This document shows, in pieces, positions 7,936 through 17,105 of a DNA stretch of 64,000 bases. The stretch spans positions 1 through 64,000 of the forward strand of contig JAJDEV010000107.1 of the NCBI GenBank assembly GCA_029259605.1, written 5' to 3'. Under the pieces are notes generated by a model, which worked only from the letters and a program-made list of their open reading frames with translations, was not told the origin of the DNA and searched no databases. Each line of letters starts with the position of its first letter. The stretch's first letter is position 1. The translations under genes were made by a program, and so were the position numbers. Origin of the DNA: Planctomycetota bacterium. Lineage in GTDB: Bacteria > Planctomycetota > UBA1135 > GCA-002686595.

Positions 7936-9264
7936 ATGCAGCGACCGCTCCTCTTCGACTCCGTTCTCTTCGATCTCGACGGCACCCTCGTCGCGACGGA
8001 CCGCTTTTGGGTCCAGGCCGCGCGGACCGGCGCGCGACGGGCGTTCGAAGAGCTCGGGATCGAGCGCGACATGCCGACCCGCGCGGCGTGGCTCTCGGTG
8101 ATCGGGCACAGCCTTGCCGACGGCTTCGAGCGCCTCTTCGGCGACCTCGACGAGCCCGTTTGGCGCCGCATTCTCGCCGCTTGTGAGGAAGAGGAGGCCG
8201 CGTTGCTCGCGGCCGGCGGGGCGGCGCTCATGCCGGGCGCGCGCTCCACGCTGACGGAGATCTCCGTGCAAGGCGCGCGGATCGGGATCGCCTCGAACTG
8301 CGCCCAGAGCTACCTCGATCACATGCTGCGCGAGCTCGACCTCGCGTCGTTCTCGGATGCCGCCTACTGCCTCGACACGGCGGGCATCGGGAACAAGGCC
8401 GACATGATCGAGAACCTGCTGCACGACTTCTCGACCCGCAGCGCCGTCATGGTCGGCGACCGCGCCGGGGATCGCGACGCCGCGTGGGCCAACGGTCTCC
8501 CGCATGTGCACTGCGCCTTCGGATTCGCCGGCGGGGACGAACCCGTCGAGGCCGAGGGCGTGATCGAGGACATGGGGGAGCTGCTCACCGTGCTCGACGG
8601 CCGCGGGGCGTGGATCGTGGACGTCCTCGACCGCGTGGGCTTCCTGCCGCCCGCCCGCGACGCGACCGACGAGCCCGATCCGACGGACGACCTCGGCGGT
8701 CCGCGCGTGCTCGGGGTGACCGGGACGATCGGTTCGGGCAAGTCGCTGTGGGCGCGCGATGCCGCGCGTCTCCTGCGCGCGCGCGGGTGCGACGCCGTCG
8801 CGGTGTCGATGGAGGGCTTCCGCTATCGACAGGAGAAGCCGGCTCGGCCGCCGGAGGGCCCGGCCGAGCACTACGACCTCGAGCGGCTCGAGCGCGAGCT
8901 CTTCGAGCCCCTCGCCGCCGGTGCGCAGGTCCGTCTCACCCCGGAGGGCGGCCTGGACGGGATGGAGGGGCGCTTCGTGGGACCCGACGCGATCGTCGTC
9001 CTCGAGGGCCCGTTCCTGCTCGATCCGCGCCTCCAGAGCCGGCTCGATCGATCGATCGCCCTCGAAGTGCGCGAGGACGTGTTCTGGCGCCGGTTGTCGG
9101 GCACGGTGGGGCGCCTGGAGGGGCTCGACGCGCTCGGCGAGCTGCGAAGCGGGATCCTGCGCGACATCGAGACCCACGCCGAGCGCTACGATCCCGCCCG
9201 GCTCGCCGACCTCGTGGTCGAAGCCTCGAATCCCCTCGGGCAGCCCGCCGCTTCGCCCGCGTGA
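7936..9264 (+). CDS. Fusion of HAD phosphatase and uridine-kinase-like P-loop domain
   Basis: 442-aa two-domain protein. The first about 215 residues are a HAD-superfamily hydrolase: motif I FDLDGT with D13 and D15, motif II IASNCAQ, the lysine in GNKADM, and motif IV VMVGDRAGDRDAA, the pattern of phosphoglycolate phosphatase-like enzymes. The last about 185 residues begin with a P-loop GTIGSGKS near residue 260, continue with VSMEGFRYRQ and VVLEGPFLLD, and resemble uridine kinase/phosphoribulokinase-type small-molecule kinases. One protein could thus carry a phosphatase and a kinase active site. No substrate can be assigned. It sits upstream of rpoZ on the same strand, separated by 200 bp. 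Confidence 0.75.
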   Translation: MQRPLLFDSVLFDLDGTLVATDRFWVQAARTGARRAFEELGIERDMPTRAAWLSVIGHSLADGFERLFGDLDEPVWRRILAACEEEEAALLAAGGAALMPGARSTLTEISVQGARIGIASNCAQSYLDHMLRELDLASFSDAAYCLDTAGIGNKADMIENLLHDFSTRSAVMVGDRAGDRDAAWANGLPHVHCAFGFAGGDEPVEAEGVIEDMGELLTVLDGRGAWIVDVLDRVGFLPPARDATDEPDPTDDLGGPRVLGVTGTIGSGKSLWARDAARLLRARGCDAVAVSMEGFRYRQEKPARPPEGPAEHYDLERLERELFEPLAAGAQVRLTPEGGLDGMEGRFVGPDAIVVLEGPFLLDPRLQSRLDRSIALEVREDVFWRRLSGTVGRLEGLDALGELRSGILRDIETHAERYDPARLADLVVEASNPLGQPAASPA

Positions 9265-9465
9265 GTCGGGGCGGCCGGCACGATGCCGCGCTTGCTGGCG
9301 AGGAGCCGCGTCGAGTACCATGCGCGATCCTCCCGGACGCGTTCAACGCTGGGCGACCCATCCTCGCGACGGGCGCCGCCGACGCGCTGGGTTCGGAAGG
9401 AACCCGGGTTCACGCCTCCACGCGGATCGACTCGGACGCGCGACCCCAACCGCCGACGCAACTCC

Positions 9466-9675
9466 ATGGACAAGACTCTGCCCCAGCGGCTTCAGAAATC
9501 CGTCAACGGTTCCTTTCACAAGACCGCGCTGCTTCAGAAGCGCGTGCGTGAGCTGATTCGTGGCGCCTCGCCGCTGATCGAGACGCGCGAGCAGAACCCG
9601 ATCAAGATCGCGTTCCTCGAGATGGAGCGCGGACTCATCGAGCTCATCCCCGAAGAAGAAAAGCCGCTGCTCTAG
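9466..9675 (+). CDS. rpoZ: RNA polymerase omega subunit
   Basis: 69-aa protein. The stretch ALLQKRVRELIRGASPLIE followed by NPIKIAFLEMERGLIELIP matches the omega-subunit core: a helix with KRAR-L-GA-PL and then the P-IA--E-a-G-I block. Omega binds the beta-prime C-terminus and helps RNA polymerase assembly. Start ATG 9466 is chosen because upstream residues in the same frame do not resemble the family. The next gene, lpxK, begins 36 bp after the stop, so cotranscription is likely. Its divergence from model omegas is normal for distant phyla, and the call rests on this motif alone. Confidence 0.72.
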   Translation: MDKTLPQRLQKSVNGSFHKTALLQKRVRELIRGASPLIETREQNPIKIAFLEMERGLIELIPEEEKPLL

Positions 9676-9711
9676 CGGCCCGCGGGCTGCTAGCGGCTTG
9701 CGTGGAACGAC

Positions 9712-10788
9712 GTGAAGCGTCGTCCGGATGAAGTCCTCGCTGGGCGCGGTGGCACGCTCGAACTGTTGCGTGTTCCGGCGGCGTTGTACGGCGTCGTGTC
9801 GGACTTGCGGCGCGGACTCTACGACCGAGGTTGGCTGCCGTCCGCGCGTGTCGAAGTGCCCGTTGTCTCGGTCGGCAATCTGACGGCCGGCGGGACCGGG
9901 AAGACGCCGATGGTGCTCTGGCTCGCGAACGAGCTCCGCGCGCGCGGGCGCCGGCCGGCCGTGCTATCACGCGGGTACGGCGCGGCGAAGGACGCGAACG
10001 GGGAGAACGACGAGGCGCGCATGTTCGCCGAGGCGTTGCCGGACGTGCTGCAGGAGCAGAACCCGGACCGCGTCGAGGGCGCGATCGAGCTGATCGCACG
10101 CGGCGCCGAGGTGATCGTCCTCGACGACGGGTTCCAGCATCGCCGTCTCGCGCGCGACCTCGACATCGTCTTGATCGATGCGACGCGTCCGTGGGGGCTT
10201 CCGTCCACCGAGAGCTCAGCGAGCGTGCGCGCGCTGCTGCCGCGCGGTTTGCTGCGCGAGCGGCCGGCGGCGCTTCGTCGCGCGCACGCGCTCGTGCTCA
10301 CTCGGTCCGATCAGGTCGAGCCCGACGAGCTCGACGCGCTCGAGGCCGAGCTCTTCGAGTTCGCACCGGGGATTCCCGTTCTCCGCGCCGCGCATCGCCC
10401 CGTGGGGTTGCGCGGACCCGACGGAACGCTGCATCCGTCGACGCTGCGCGAGCGCGAGGTCGATCTCGTCAGCGGTCTTGGGAACCCCGCCGGCTTCGAG
10501 CGCACGGTCCGCGCCCTCGGGGCGCATGTGCACGAGCACCGCACGTTTCCGGATCACCACCCGTTCACACCGCGTGACCTCGACGGCCTCGGCGCCGACG
10601 GGCGCTGGGTCGTCACGACGGCCAAGGATGCGGTGAAGCTGAGCGACGCGACGGTTCCGCTCCACGTGCTCGACGTCGAGTTCGCGTTCGCGAGCGGAGC
10701 CGCGGTGCTGACCGCGCTGCTCGATGCGCTTCCGAACGGCCACGCGCGCACGCGGCGTGAGAACCTGCACGAGGGCCTGCATGGATAG
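9712..10788 (+). CDS. lpxK: Tetraacyldisaccharide 4'-kinase (lipid A)
   Basis: 358-aa LpxK, which phosphorylates the 4' position of the lipid A disaccharide at the inner membrane, the sixth Raetz-pathway step. Diagnostic motifs are SVGNLTAGGTGKTP (P-loop, about residues 50-63) and VLDDGFQHRRLARDLD (about 138-153), followed by LIDATRPWG. Length is typical. It overlaps the next gene (lpxL-like) by 8 bp, and the cluster continues with hldD and hldE, so lipid A and core heptose synthesis are grouped. GTG and ATG choices near the N-terminus would change only a few residues. Confidence 0.93.
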   Translation: MKRRPDEVLAGRGGTLELLRVPAALYGVVSDLRRGLYDRGWLPSARVEVPVVSVGNLTAGGTGKTPMVLWLANELRARGRRPAVLSRGYGAAKDANGENDEARMFAEALPDVLQEQNPDRVEGAIELIARGAEVIVLDDGFQHRRLARDLDIVLIDATRPWGLPSTESSASVRALLPRGLLRERPAALRRAHALVLTRSDQVEPDELDALEAELFEFAPGIPVLRAAHRPVGLRGPDGTLHPSTLREREVDLVSGLGNPAGFERTVRALGAHVHEHRTFPDHHPFTPRDLDGLGADGRWVVTTAKDAVKLSDATVPLHVLDVEFAFASGAAVLTALLDALPNGHARTRRENLHEGLHG

Positions 10789-11785
10789 GCCCGAGGACGA
10801 CTGGCCCGTCGAGTGGCAGGCGGTTTGGGGAACCCGGGACGGCTTCACGGCACGCCTCGAGGCGCGCCTCGTCGCCGCGTTCCTCGCTGCGGTCGCGCAT
10901 CTCCCGCGCGGACTGATCGAGCTCGGAATCGGGTGCTTCGCGCATGTGGCGAAGCGGCTCGACAAACGGCACACGGACGCCGCCCGACGCTTCCTGCGCC
11001 AGGCCCTCGGCGATCTCCCGAAGCGCGAACTCGAGGCGCGCGTCGTCGAGTCGTACCGGCACTTCGTGCGCGTTCTCGTTCAATCACGCCGCGTGCCGTT
11101 GCGCTATCCGCCCGCCGCGCGCGAGGCGCGCTTCGACATCGAATGGACCGATGACGCGCACGAGATCGCGAACTCCGAAAAAGGATGCGTGGTCCTGACC
11201 GGGCACCTCGGGAATTGGGAAGCGGGGCTCTGGATCCTGAGCCGCGTCGGCTTCGGCCCGATGTACGCGGTCGCGAAGCCGCCCAAGAACCTGCCGCTCT
11301 CCAAGCTCGCGCAGGAGGAGCGTGAGAAGCACGGCGTCCGGCTCCTGCCGCGGCGTGGCGCGATGACCGACGCGCCGCGCGTCATTCGCGCCGGTGGCAC
11401 CGTCGGCATGCTCCTCGATCAACGCGCGCGCAAGCGGCCCGTGCTCGCCCCGTTCTTCGGTCGTCTCGCGCGCTGCGATCGATCGGCGGGTGTGCTGCTG
11501 CGGCGCTTGCAGGCGCCCGTCCTGGTCGTCGCGTGCACGATGCAGGAAGAAGACATGAGGTTTCGGCTCGAGTTCGTCGATTGTCTGCGTCCGGAGGAGT
11601 TCCGGCGCGCGGATCCGGTCGAGATCGCGACCCGCATCAATCAAGCCTACGAGCGGATGATTCGGGCCTGCCCCGAGCAGTACTTTTGGCTGCACGACCG
11701 TTTCAAGGACACGCCGGAAACCTACCCTGACGCGAGCCCGCCCGGCGCGGACGCGGACCCGATCGAAATGGACGCGAAGACATGA
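10781..11785 (+). CDS. lpxL: Lipid A acyltransferase, LpxL/HtrB family
   Basis: 334-aa member of the lysophospholipid/lipid A acyltransferase family. The catalytic H-X4-E motif is seen in TGHLGNWE (about residue 141), followed by GGTVGMLLDQRARK and the late YFWLHDRFKD block, which corresponds to the WxHrRwK-type end of LpxL/LpxM. It should add a secondary acyl chain to Kdo-lipid A or its precursor. Start ATG 10781 overlaps the lpxK stop by 8 bp; a longer reading from further upstream would run over lpxK. It ends in an ATGA overlap with hldD, giving tight coupling. LpxL versus LpxM specificity cannot be told. Confidence 0.82.
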   Translation: MDRPEDDWPVEWQAVWGTRDGFTARLEARLVAAFLAAVAHLPRGLIELGIGCFAHVAKRLDKRHTDAARRFLRQALGDLPKRELEARVVESYRHFVRVLVQSRRVPLRYPPAAREARFDIEWTDDAHEIANSEKGCVVLTGHLGNWEAGLWILSRVGFGPMYAVAKPPKNLPLSKLAQEEREKHGVRLLPRRGAMTDAPRVIRAGGTVGMLLDQRARKRPVLAPFFGRLARCDRSAGVLLRRLQAPVLVVACTMQEEDMRFRLEFVDCLRPEEFRRADPVEIATRINQAYERMIRACPEQYFWLHDRFKDTPETYPDASPPGADADPIEMDAKT

Positions 11786-12747
11786 TCATCGTCACCGGCG
11801 GCGCCGGCTTCATCGGCAGCAACCTCGTGCGCGGGCTGAACCTGCGCGGCATCGACGACATCCTGGTCGTCGACGATCTCGAGCAGGGCGAGAAGCACCT
11901 CGGGCTCAACGCGCTGCGCTTCCGCGACTTCATCGACTACCGCGACTTCGAGCAGCGCCTCGAGCAGTTCGCGACCGAACCGATCGAGGCCGTGTTTCAC
12001 CAAGGCGCGTGCTCGGACACGATGGAGCGCGACGGGCGCTACATGATGCGCGTCAACTACGAGTACTCGAAGCGGCTGCTCGAGTTCTCGCTCGGCCGTT
12101 GCCCGTTCCTGTACGCGTCGTCGGCCGCGGTCTACGGCAACGGCGACGACGGGTTCCGCGAGGACGCGGCCTGCGAGCGACCGCTCAACGTCTACGCGTT
12201 CTCGAAGTACCTGTTCGATCGGCACGTGCGCGCGATCCTGCCGAAGGCCGAGACGCAGGTCGTCGGGCTGCGCTACTTCAACGTGTACGGACCGCAGGAG
12301 AACCACAAGGGCCGCATGGCCTCGGTGATCTTCAAGTTCCACAACCAGATCGCGGACACGGGCGTGCTGAAGGTCTTCGCCGGCTCCGACGACTTCTTGC
12401 GCGACTTCGTCTACGTCCAGGACGCGGTGGACCTGAACCTGTTCTTCTTCGAAGAGTCGCGGACGAGCGGGATCTTCAACTGCGGAACCGGCCAGGCGGA
12501 GAGCTTCCTGACGCTCGCCAAGCACGTCGCCGGTCACTACGCGGGAGCGCAGATCGTCGAGATCCCGTTCCCCGCGGACCTCGCCGGCAAGTACCAGGCG
12601 TACACGTGCGCCGACCTCGTTCAGCTCCGCGCCGCGGGATACGGGCGCGACTTCACACCGCTCGCCGACGGCGTCGCTTCGTATGTCGAGGTCTTGAAGG
12701 CCTCGGGTGGCTACCATGTGACGGCGCCGCCCTCGGTCGAGCGCTGA
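11782..12747 (+). CDS. hldD: ADP-L-glycero-D-manno-heptose 6-epimerase
   Basis: 321-aa short-chain dehydrogenase-type epimerase. N-terminal NADP-binding motif TGGAGFIGSN, the family-specific FHQGACSDT, the Ser/Tyr/Lys catalytic set in YASSAAVYG and YAFSKYLFD, then LRYFNVYGPQE. This combination is diagnostic for HldD (RfaD), which converts ADP-D-glycero-D-manno-heptose to the L-glycero form used by heptosyltransferases. The gene starts in an ATGA overlap with the acyltransferase and is followed after 5 bp by hldE, the kinase/nucleotidyltransferase of the same pathway. Confidence 0.95.
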   Translation: MIIVTGGAGFIGSNLVRGLNLRGIDDILVVDDLEQGEKHLGLNALRFRDFIDYRDFEQRLEQFATEPIEAVFHQGACSDTMERDGRYMMRVNYEYSKRLLEFSLGRCPFLYASSAAVYGNGDDGFREDAACERPLNVYAFSKYLFDRHVRAILPKAETQVVGLRYFNVYGPQENHKGRMASVIFKFHNQIADTGVLKVFAGSDDFLRDFVYVQDAVDLNLFFFEESRTSGIFNCGTGQAESFLTLAKHVAGHYAGAQIVEIPFPADLAGKYQAYTCADLVQLRAAGYGRDFTPLADGVASYVEVLKASGGYHVTAPPSVER

Positions 12748-12752
12748 GCCCC

Positions 12753-14219
12753 ATGGAAGACCGCGATCTCGTCCGCATCGTCGACGGACTCGAACACCCT
12801 CGCGTGCTGATCATCGGGGATCTGATCCTCGACCGGTACGTCATCGGGGACGTCGGACGGATCTCGCCCGAAGCGCCGATCCCGGTGCTCGCCGCGCGCC
12901 ACGAGGAACTGCGCCTCGGCGGAGCGGGCAACGTCGCCGCGAACCTGCGCTCGATGGAGGCCGACGTCGAGATGCTCGGCGTCGTTGGCGACGACGCGCG
13001 CGGCGAGAGCCTGATCGAGCTGCTCCAGGCGATCGGCATCGACACGTCCGGCGTGTTTCGTTCGCCCGCCCGCCCGACGACCGAGAAGACGCGCCTGGTC
13101 GGAGCGACGCAGCAGATGCTGCGCGTCGACTGGGAGGCGTCGCGACCGCTGTCGAGCGCCACCGAGGCCGAGCTGCTCGACGGCATCGTCGCGCGCGTCG
13201 CCAAGGCGGGCGCCGTCATCCTGTCCGACTACGGCAAGGGAGTCCTGACGAAGGAGCTGATCGGGCGCGTCGTCGACATCGCGCGCGAGGCCGAAGTGCC
13301 CGTGCTCGTCGACCCGAAGGGCACGGACTACTCGCGCTATCTCGGAGCGTCGCTCGTCACCCCGAACAAGAAGGAGGCCGAGGAAGCGCTCGGCCGTTCG
13401 TTGCCCGATCTCGAGGCCTTGCCCGAGGCCGCCGACGAGTTGATGCGCATCGCGGGCCTGGACGCCGCGGTCATCACACTCGGCGCGGACGGCATCTACT
13501 TCCGTGCCGAGGGTGCGCTCGGCGACATGGAGGGGCGCGTCCCGGCGATGGCGCGCGCCGTGTTCGACGTGACCGGCGCAGGGGACACGGTGATCGCGTT
13601 GCTCGCGCTCGGCCTGGCGGCGAAGTTGTCGCTCGCGGAAGCGGTCGGGCTCGCGAATCACGCGGCGAGCATCGTCGTCGGTCGACGCGGCACGGCCACG
13701 GTCACGCGCCAGGAGTTGCGCGCGGCGCTCGGCGAACGCCGGCGTGGATCCGGCGCGATCCTCGCCCCGGACGAACTCTCCGCGCAGCTCGCCGAGTGGC
13801 GCTCCGAGGGCAAGCGCATCGTCTTCACGAACGGTTGCTTCGACGTGTTGCACGCCGGGCACGTCGACTACCTGCGCACCGCGCGCTCGCGTGGGGACGC
13901 GCTCATCGTCGGTGTGAACGACGATGCGAGCGTGCGCCGTCTCAAGGGCGAGACGCGTCCGATCAACACGATCGACGACCGCCTGAGCGTGCTCGCCGCG
14001 CTCGAGATGGTCGACGCCGTCATCGCGTTTTGCGAGGACGACCCCGGCCGCATCATCGAGGCGATCACGCCCGACGTGTTGGTCAAGGGGCAGGACTGGG
14101 AGAAGAAGGGCGTCGTCGGACGCGAATGGGTCGAGGGGCATGGCGGCGAGGTGTTCCTCGCGCCGCTCCTGCCCGGACGCTCGACGACGTCGATCGTCGA
14201 GCGCATGCGCAACGGGTAG
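12753..14219 (+). CDS. hldE: Bifunctional heptose 7-phosphate kinase / heptose 1-phosphate adenylyltransferase
   Basis: 488-aa fused HldE. Residues 1 to about 325 are a PfkB-family kinase (LIIGDLILDRYVIGDV, GGAGNVAANL, and the catalytic FDVTGAGDTV). Residues about 345-488 are a cytidylyltransferase-fold domain with FTNGCFDVLHAGHVDYL, and GRSTTSIVERM near the end. It makes ADP-heptose from heptose 7-phosphate together with a phosphatase (GmhB, not in the window). It is placed directly after hldD. ATG 12753 is the first start that gives the PfkB N-terminus; the frame is open far upstream, but that part lies over hldD. A second, split version of these two enzymes occurs at 37940-39456. Confidence 0.93.
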   Translation: MEDRDLVRIVDGLEHPRVLIIGDLILDRYVIGDVGRISPEAPIPVLAARHEELRLGGAGNVAANLRSMEADVEMLGVVGDDARGESLIELLQAIGIDTSGVFRSPARPTTEKTRLVGATQQMLRVDWEASRPLSSATEAELLDGIVARVAKAGAVILSDYGKGVLTKELIGRVVDIAREAEVPVLVDPKGTDYSRYLGASLVTPNKKEAEEALGRSLPDLEALPEAADELMRIAGLDAAVITLGADGIYFRAEGALGDMEGRVPAMARAVFDVTGAGDTVIALLALGLAAKLSLAEAVGLANHAASIVVGRRGTATVTRQELRAALGERRRGSGAILAPDELSAQLAEWRSEGKRIVFTNGCFDVLHAGHVDYLRTARSRGDALIVGVNDDASVRRLKGETRPINTIDDRLSVLAALEMVDAVIAFCEDDPGRIIEAITPDVLVKGQDWEKKGVVGREWVEGHGGEVFLAPLLPGRSTTSIVERMRNG

Positions 14220-14320
14220 GCGCGCGGAATCGCAGCGCGGTGGCGCGGAATCGAGCGACTGCGCCAGAATCGTGACGGGATCGGCGCGCGCACCGCGTCT
14301 GGTCTCGAGCCCGCCGCGCC

Positions 14321-16846
14321 ATGGAACCCCGCTCGCAACCCTCGCTCGATGTCCTCTTCCGCGAGGCCGCTTGGCTGCGCAGCCTCGCGCGTAGCCTCGT
14401 CGGCCCCGACGATGCTGACGACATCGTGCAGGACGCGTGGGTGCGCGCGCTCGAGTCGACGCGCGATGATGGTGGGGGAGCGCGTCGGACGATTCGCTCC
14501 GCGCGCGCGTGGATGCGGACGGTCGTCTCGAACCTCGGGCGCGACCGCTTGCGGCGCGGCTCGCACCGCGCGCAGCGCGAACGCGACGCGGCGCGATCCG
14601 AGGCGCAACCGTCCAACGAGGACTTGGCCGAGCGCGTCGAACTGCACGAACGCTTGGCGCACGCCGTGCGCTCGCTCGACGAGCCCTACCGATCCACGCT
14701 CGTACTGCGGTACTTCGAGGAGCTCAGCGTACGCGAGATCGCGCAGCGCCAGGGCGTTCCCGTGCGCACGGCGGAGACGCGCATCGCGCGCGGGCTGAAG
14801 CAGCTGCGGACGAAGCTCGATGCGCTCTATGGCGGCGAGCGCGAGCTGTGGTTCGGGATCGCCGCCGTCCTCGCGGGCACGGGCGCCGTCGCGCGCACGA
14901 ACGTCTCGCTCGTCGGTTTCGTGCTGCTGTTGACCGTGACCGCGAGCAGCGTGGCGGTCTGGAGCCTGAGTTCGAGCGGCGGAGCGCGTGGTGCGGGACC
15001 GCTCGAGGTGCCGGTCGACGTCGCGGCCGTTCCGAGTCCGTTGCAGGTGCCGGTGGAGGACACGCGCGTCGCCGCGCCGCCGAGCGCGAGGGCCGACGAA
15101 CTCGTCGTGCAACTGCGCTGCCCGCGCGACGTCGACGCGCAGCAGCTTCGCGTTTCGTTCGAGGGCGCCGGCGGCTCGCTCGTGCTCGCGCCGAATCGCC
15201 TCGGCCAGGCTCGCGTTGCGTGGAATCCCGCGTGGGGAGAGGGCGGCGAGCTCGTCGTCGAAGCGAGCGCGCGATCCGTCCGCGCGCAGACGCGAGTCAC
15301 GGGGCCCGGCAAGTACACGCTGCGCATCGCCGAGCGCAGGGGCACGTTGACCGGTCGGGTCGTCGACGAGCGGCTGCAATCGCTCGCCGACATGAACGTC
15401 GGGTTGTGGCGTGTCGAGAGCGGGGCGGTCGACCTCGACGCACCCGATCTGATGACGCGCTCTGACGCATCGGGGAGCTTCCGATTCGAAGGCGTGGCCG
15501 GCGCCGTGCAAGGGCAACCGGGCGCGTTCACGGTTTTGGCCTTCGACGACGAGCTGCTGTCGTGCTTCGCGATCAGCGGGACGGTCGATGGCAGGCGGGA
15601 CCCGCGTTCGTTCTACGTTCCGGTCGCGACGAGGCGTGCGATCACCGGCACGGTGTCGGCCCGACGCGCGCCGGTCGCGGGCGCGCGCATCGCGGTCCGG
15701 ACATCGGGCGAGATCGCACGCGCGCTGCTCGAACCCGCGGAGACCGGCGACCCGAACGAGGACGCCCTGCTCGCGTCGATCGCGCGCGAGTTCACGCGTG
15801 CGAGCGGGTCGCTCCGCTACGGGCTCCGCGTGGAGCTGAGCACCACGAGCGCGCTCGACGGCTCGTTCGAGACCTTCGGGTTGCGCGGCGACGACGTGGG
15901 GCTGACGGTTCACCACGAGGCGTACGCGCGTTGGACCGGTGCGTTCGGCGCAGCGGAGCGCAGCCCGTTCGTCATCGAGCTGGAGCAAGGCGCGACCCTG
16001 CGCGGCGTCGTGCGCGAGCCGGCTGGCGGGCCGCTCTCCGGCGTGCGCATCACGCTGCGCAACGACGACGCGAAGTCAGATCGCGTCACCAAGGCGGACG
16101 GGCGTTGGATGTTCGAGGGGGTCACGCTCGACGACGGTGCTTTGGTCGTCTTCTCGAAGGTGGGCCGTGCGACCGTCGTCGACGAGGTCCCGCCGAATGC
16201 GGGCGTGGTCATCGATCGCGACATCGTTCTCGAGCCGGGGCTGCGCATCGCGGGCGAAGTCGCCGGGCTGTTCGGCTCCGAAGCGAACCGACGCGTGTAC
16301 CTGCGCGCCGAGCGCGAGTTCGACTTGCCGTTCGCGGCGCGCTTCGCGACGACTCGCGTGTTCGCGAACGAGGCGCTCTTCCACCCGCCGCACTACGGTA
16401 GTGTGCGCGCGGACGCGGAAGGGCGCTTCGCGTTCGACGGGCTGGGCTCGGGCCGTTGGTACGTGTGGATCGTGGACGCGCAGGGAAGGCTCGAAGGCGG
16501 ACGCTGGGTGAACGCGGGGACGGAGGGTTTCCGACTCGCGCGGGGCGGCGCCGTGTTCGATCGCGTGGGCGTCGCGCTGTCCGCGCGCGACGTCGTCGCG
16601 GATGTGCGGCTCGCGAACGCGGCCTATTCGCTCCGCCGGCGAATCGGGGCGCACGGAGACGTCTGGAGCGTGTCGGCGAATGGCCGGTTCGAGGGCGAGA
16701 CCACGCTCCTCGACGGTTTGCTGCCGGGGCAGTATTCGATCGAGTTCTCGACCGACGCCGCGACCTACGAGCCCGCCAGCTTTCCGGTCGTTCCCGGTGA
16801 CAATCGCATCGAACTCGAGGTCGTACCGCTCGCCATGGGCGATTGA
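14321..16846 (+). CDS. ECF sigma factor with membrane anchor and carboxypeptidase-regulatory-like tail
   Basis: 841-aa fusion. Residues about 10-165 are an ECF sigma-70 factor: region 2 with PDDADDIVQDAWVRALE, region 4 with LRYFEELSVREIAQRQ and the helix-turn-helix VRTAETRIARGLKQLR. A hydrophobic region follows (about 175-215: LWFGIAAVLAGTGAV, then VGFVLLLTVTASSVAVW), then about 620 residues with repeated beta-sandwich patterns such as RGTLTGRVVDE, RRAITGTVSARRAPVAGARI and ATLRGVVREPAGGPLSGVRI, typical of CarboxypepD_reg domains. The tail should lie outside the cytoplasmic membrane and the sigma domain inside. Sigma factors with large C-terminal extensions are known in Planctomycetota. No separate anti-sigma gene is adjacent. 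Confidence 0.85.
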   Translation: MEPRSQPSLDVLFREAAWLRSLARSLVGPDDADDIVQDAWVRALESTRDDGGGARRTIRSARAWMRTVVSNLGRDRLRRGSHRAQRERDAARSEAQPSNEDLAERVELHERLAHAVRSLDEPYRSTLVLRYFEELSVREIAQRQGVPVRTAETRIARGLKQLRTKLDALYGGERELWFGIAAVLAGTGAVARTNVSLVGFVLLLTVTASSVAVWSLSSSGGARGAGPLEVPVDVAAVPSPLQVPVEDTRVAAPPSARADELVVQLRCPRDVDAQQLRVSFEGAGGSLVLAPNRLGQARVAWNPAWGEGGELVVEASARSVRAQTRVTGPGKYTLRIAERRGTLTGRVVDERLQSLADMNVGLWRVESGAVDLDAPDLMTRSDASGSFRFEGVAGAVQGQPGAFTVLAFDDELLSCFAISGTVDGRRDPRSFYVPVATRRAITGTVSARRAPVAGARIAVRTSGEIARALLEPAETGDPNEDALLASIAREFTRASGSLRYGLRVELSTTSALDGSFETFGLRGDDVGLTVHHEAYARWTGAFGAAERSPFVIELEQGATLRGVVREPAGGPLSGVRITLRNDDAKSDRVTKADGRWMFEGVTLDDGALVVFSKVGRATVVDEVPPNAGVVIDRDIVLEPGLRIAGEVAGLFGSEANRRVYLRAEREFDLPFAARFATTRVFANEALFHPPHYGSVRADAEGRFAFDGLGSGRWYVWIVDAQGRLEGGRWVNAGTEGFRLARGGAVFDRVGVALSARDVVADVRLANAAYSLRRRIGAHGDVWSVSANGRFEGETTLLDGLLPGQYSIEFSTDAATYEPASFPVVPGDNRIELEVVPLAMGD

Positions 16847-17105
16847 TGCGCCAAAGTGCACCACAACGAGCACGGAGTCGGGGCGCACCGGATCCGGTCG
16901 GTTCGTCGTAAACTACTGAACGACAAAAGGCTTGTGCTCGTACCGGCGCCGAACTGGATGGGCGGGCATCGCGTTTGCGCGCGCTTCGATGCCCATGTTT
17001 CGGGACCAGGCGGAAAGGAACGCGAACAACGCGGCGTCTGCCGGATACAAGTCGCACGCGCGCCCCAGGTCAGGTCGGCGCGCGCATTGCCCCAGGGAGA
17101 GCCAC

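Noticed and set aside
13868-15988. 706-codon minus-strand frame
   Set aside because: Antisense to hldE and the sigma-factor gene; both are supported by family motifs.
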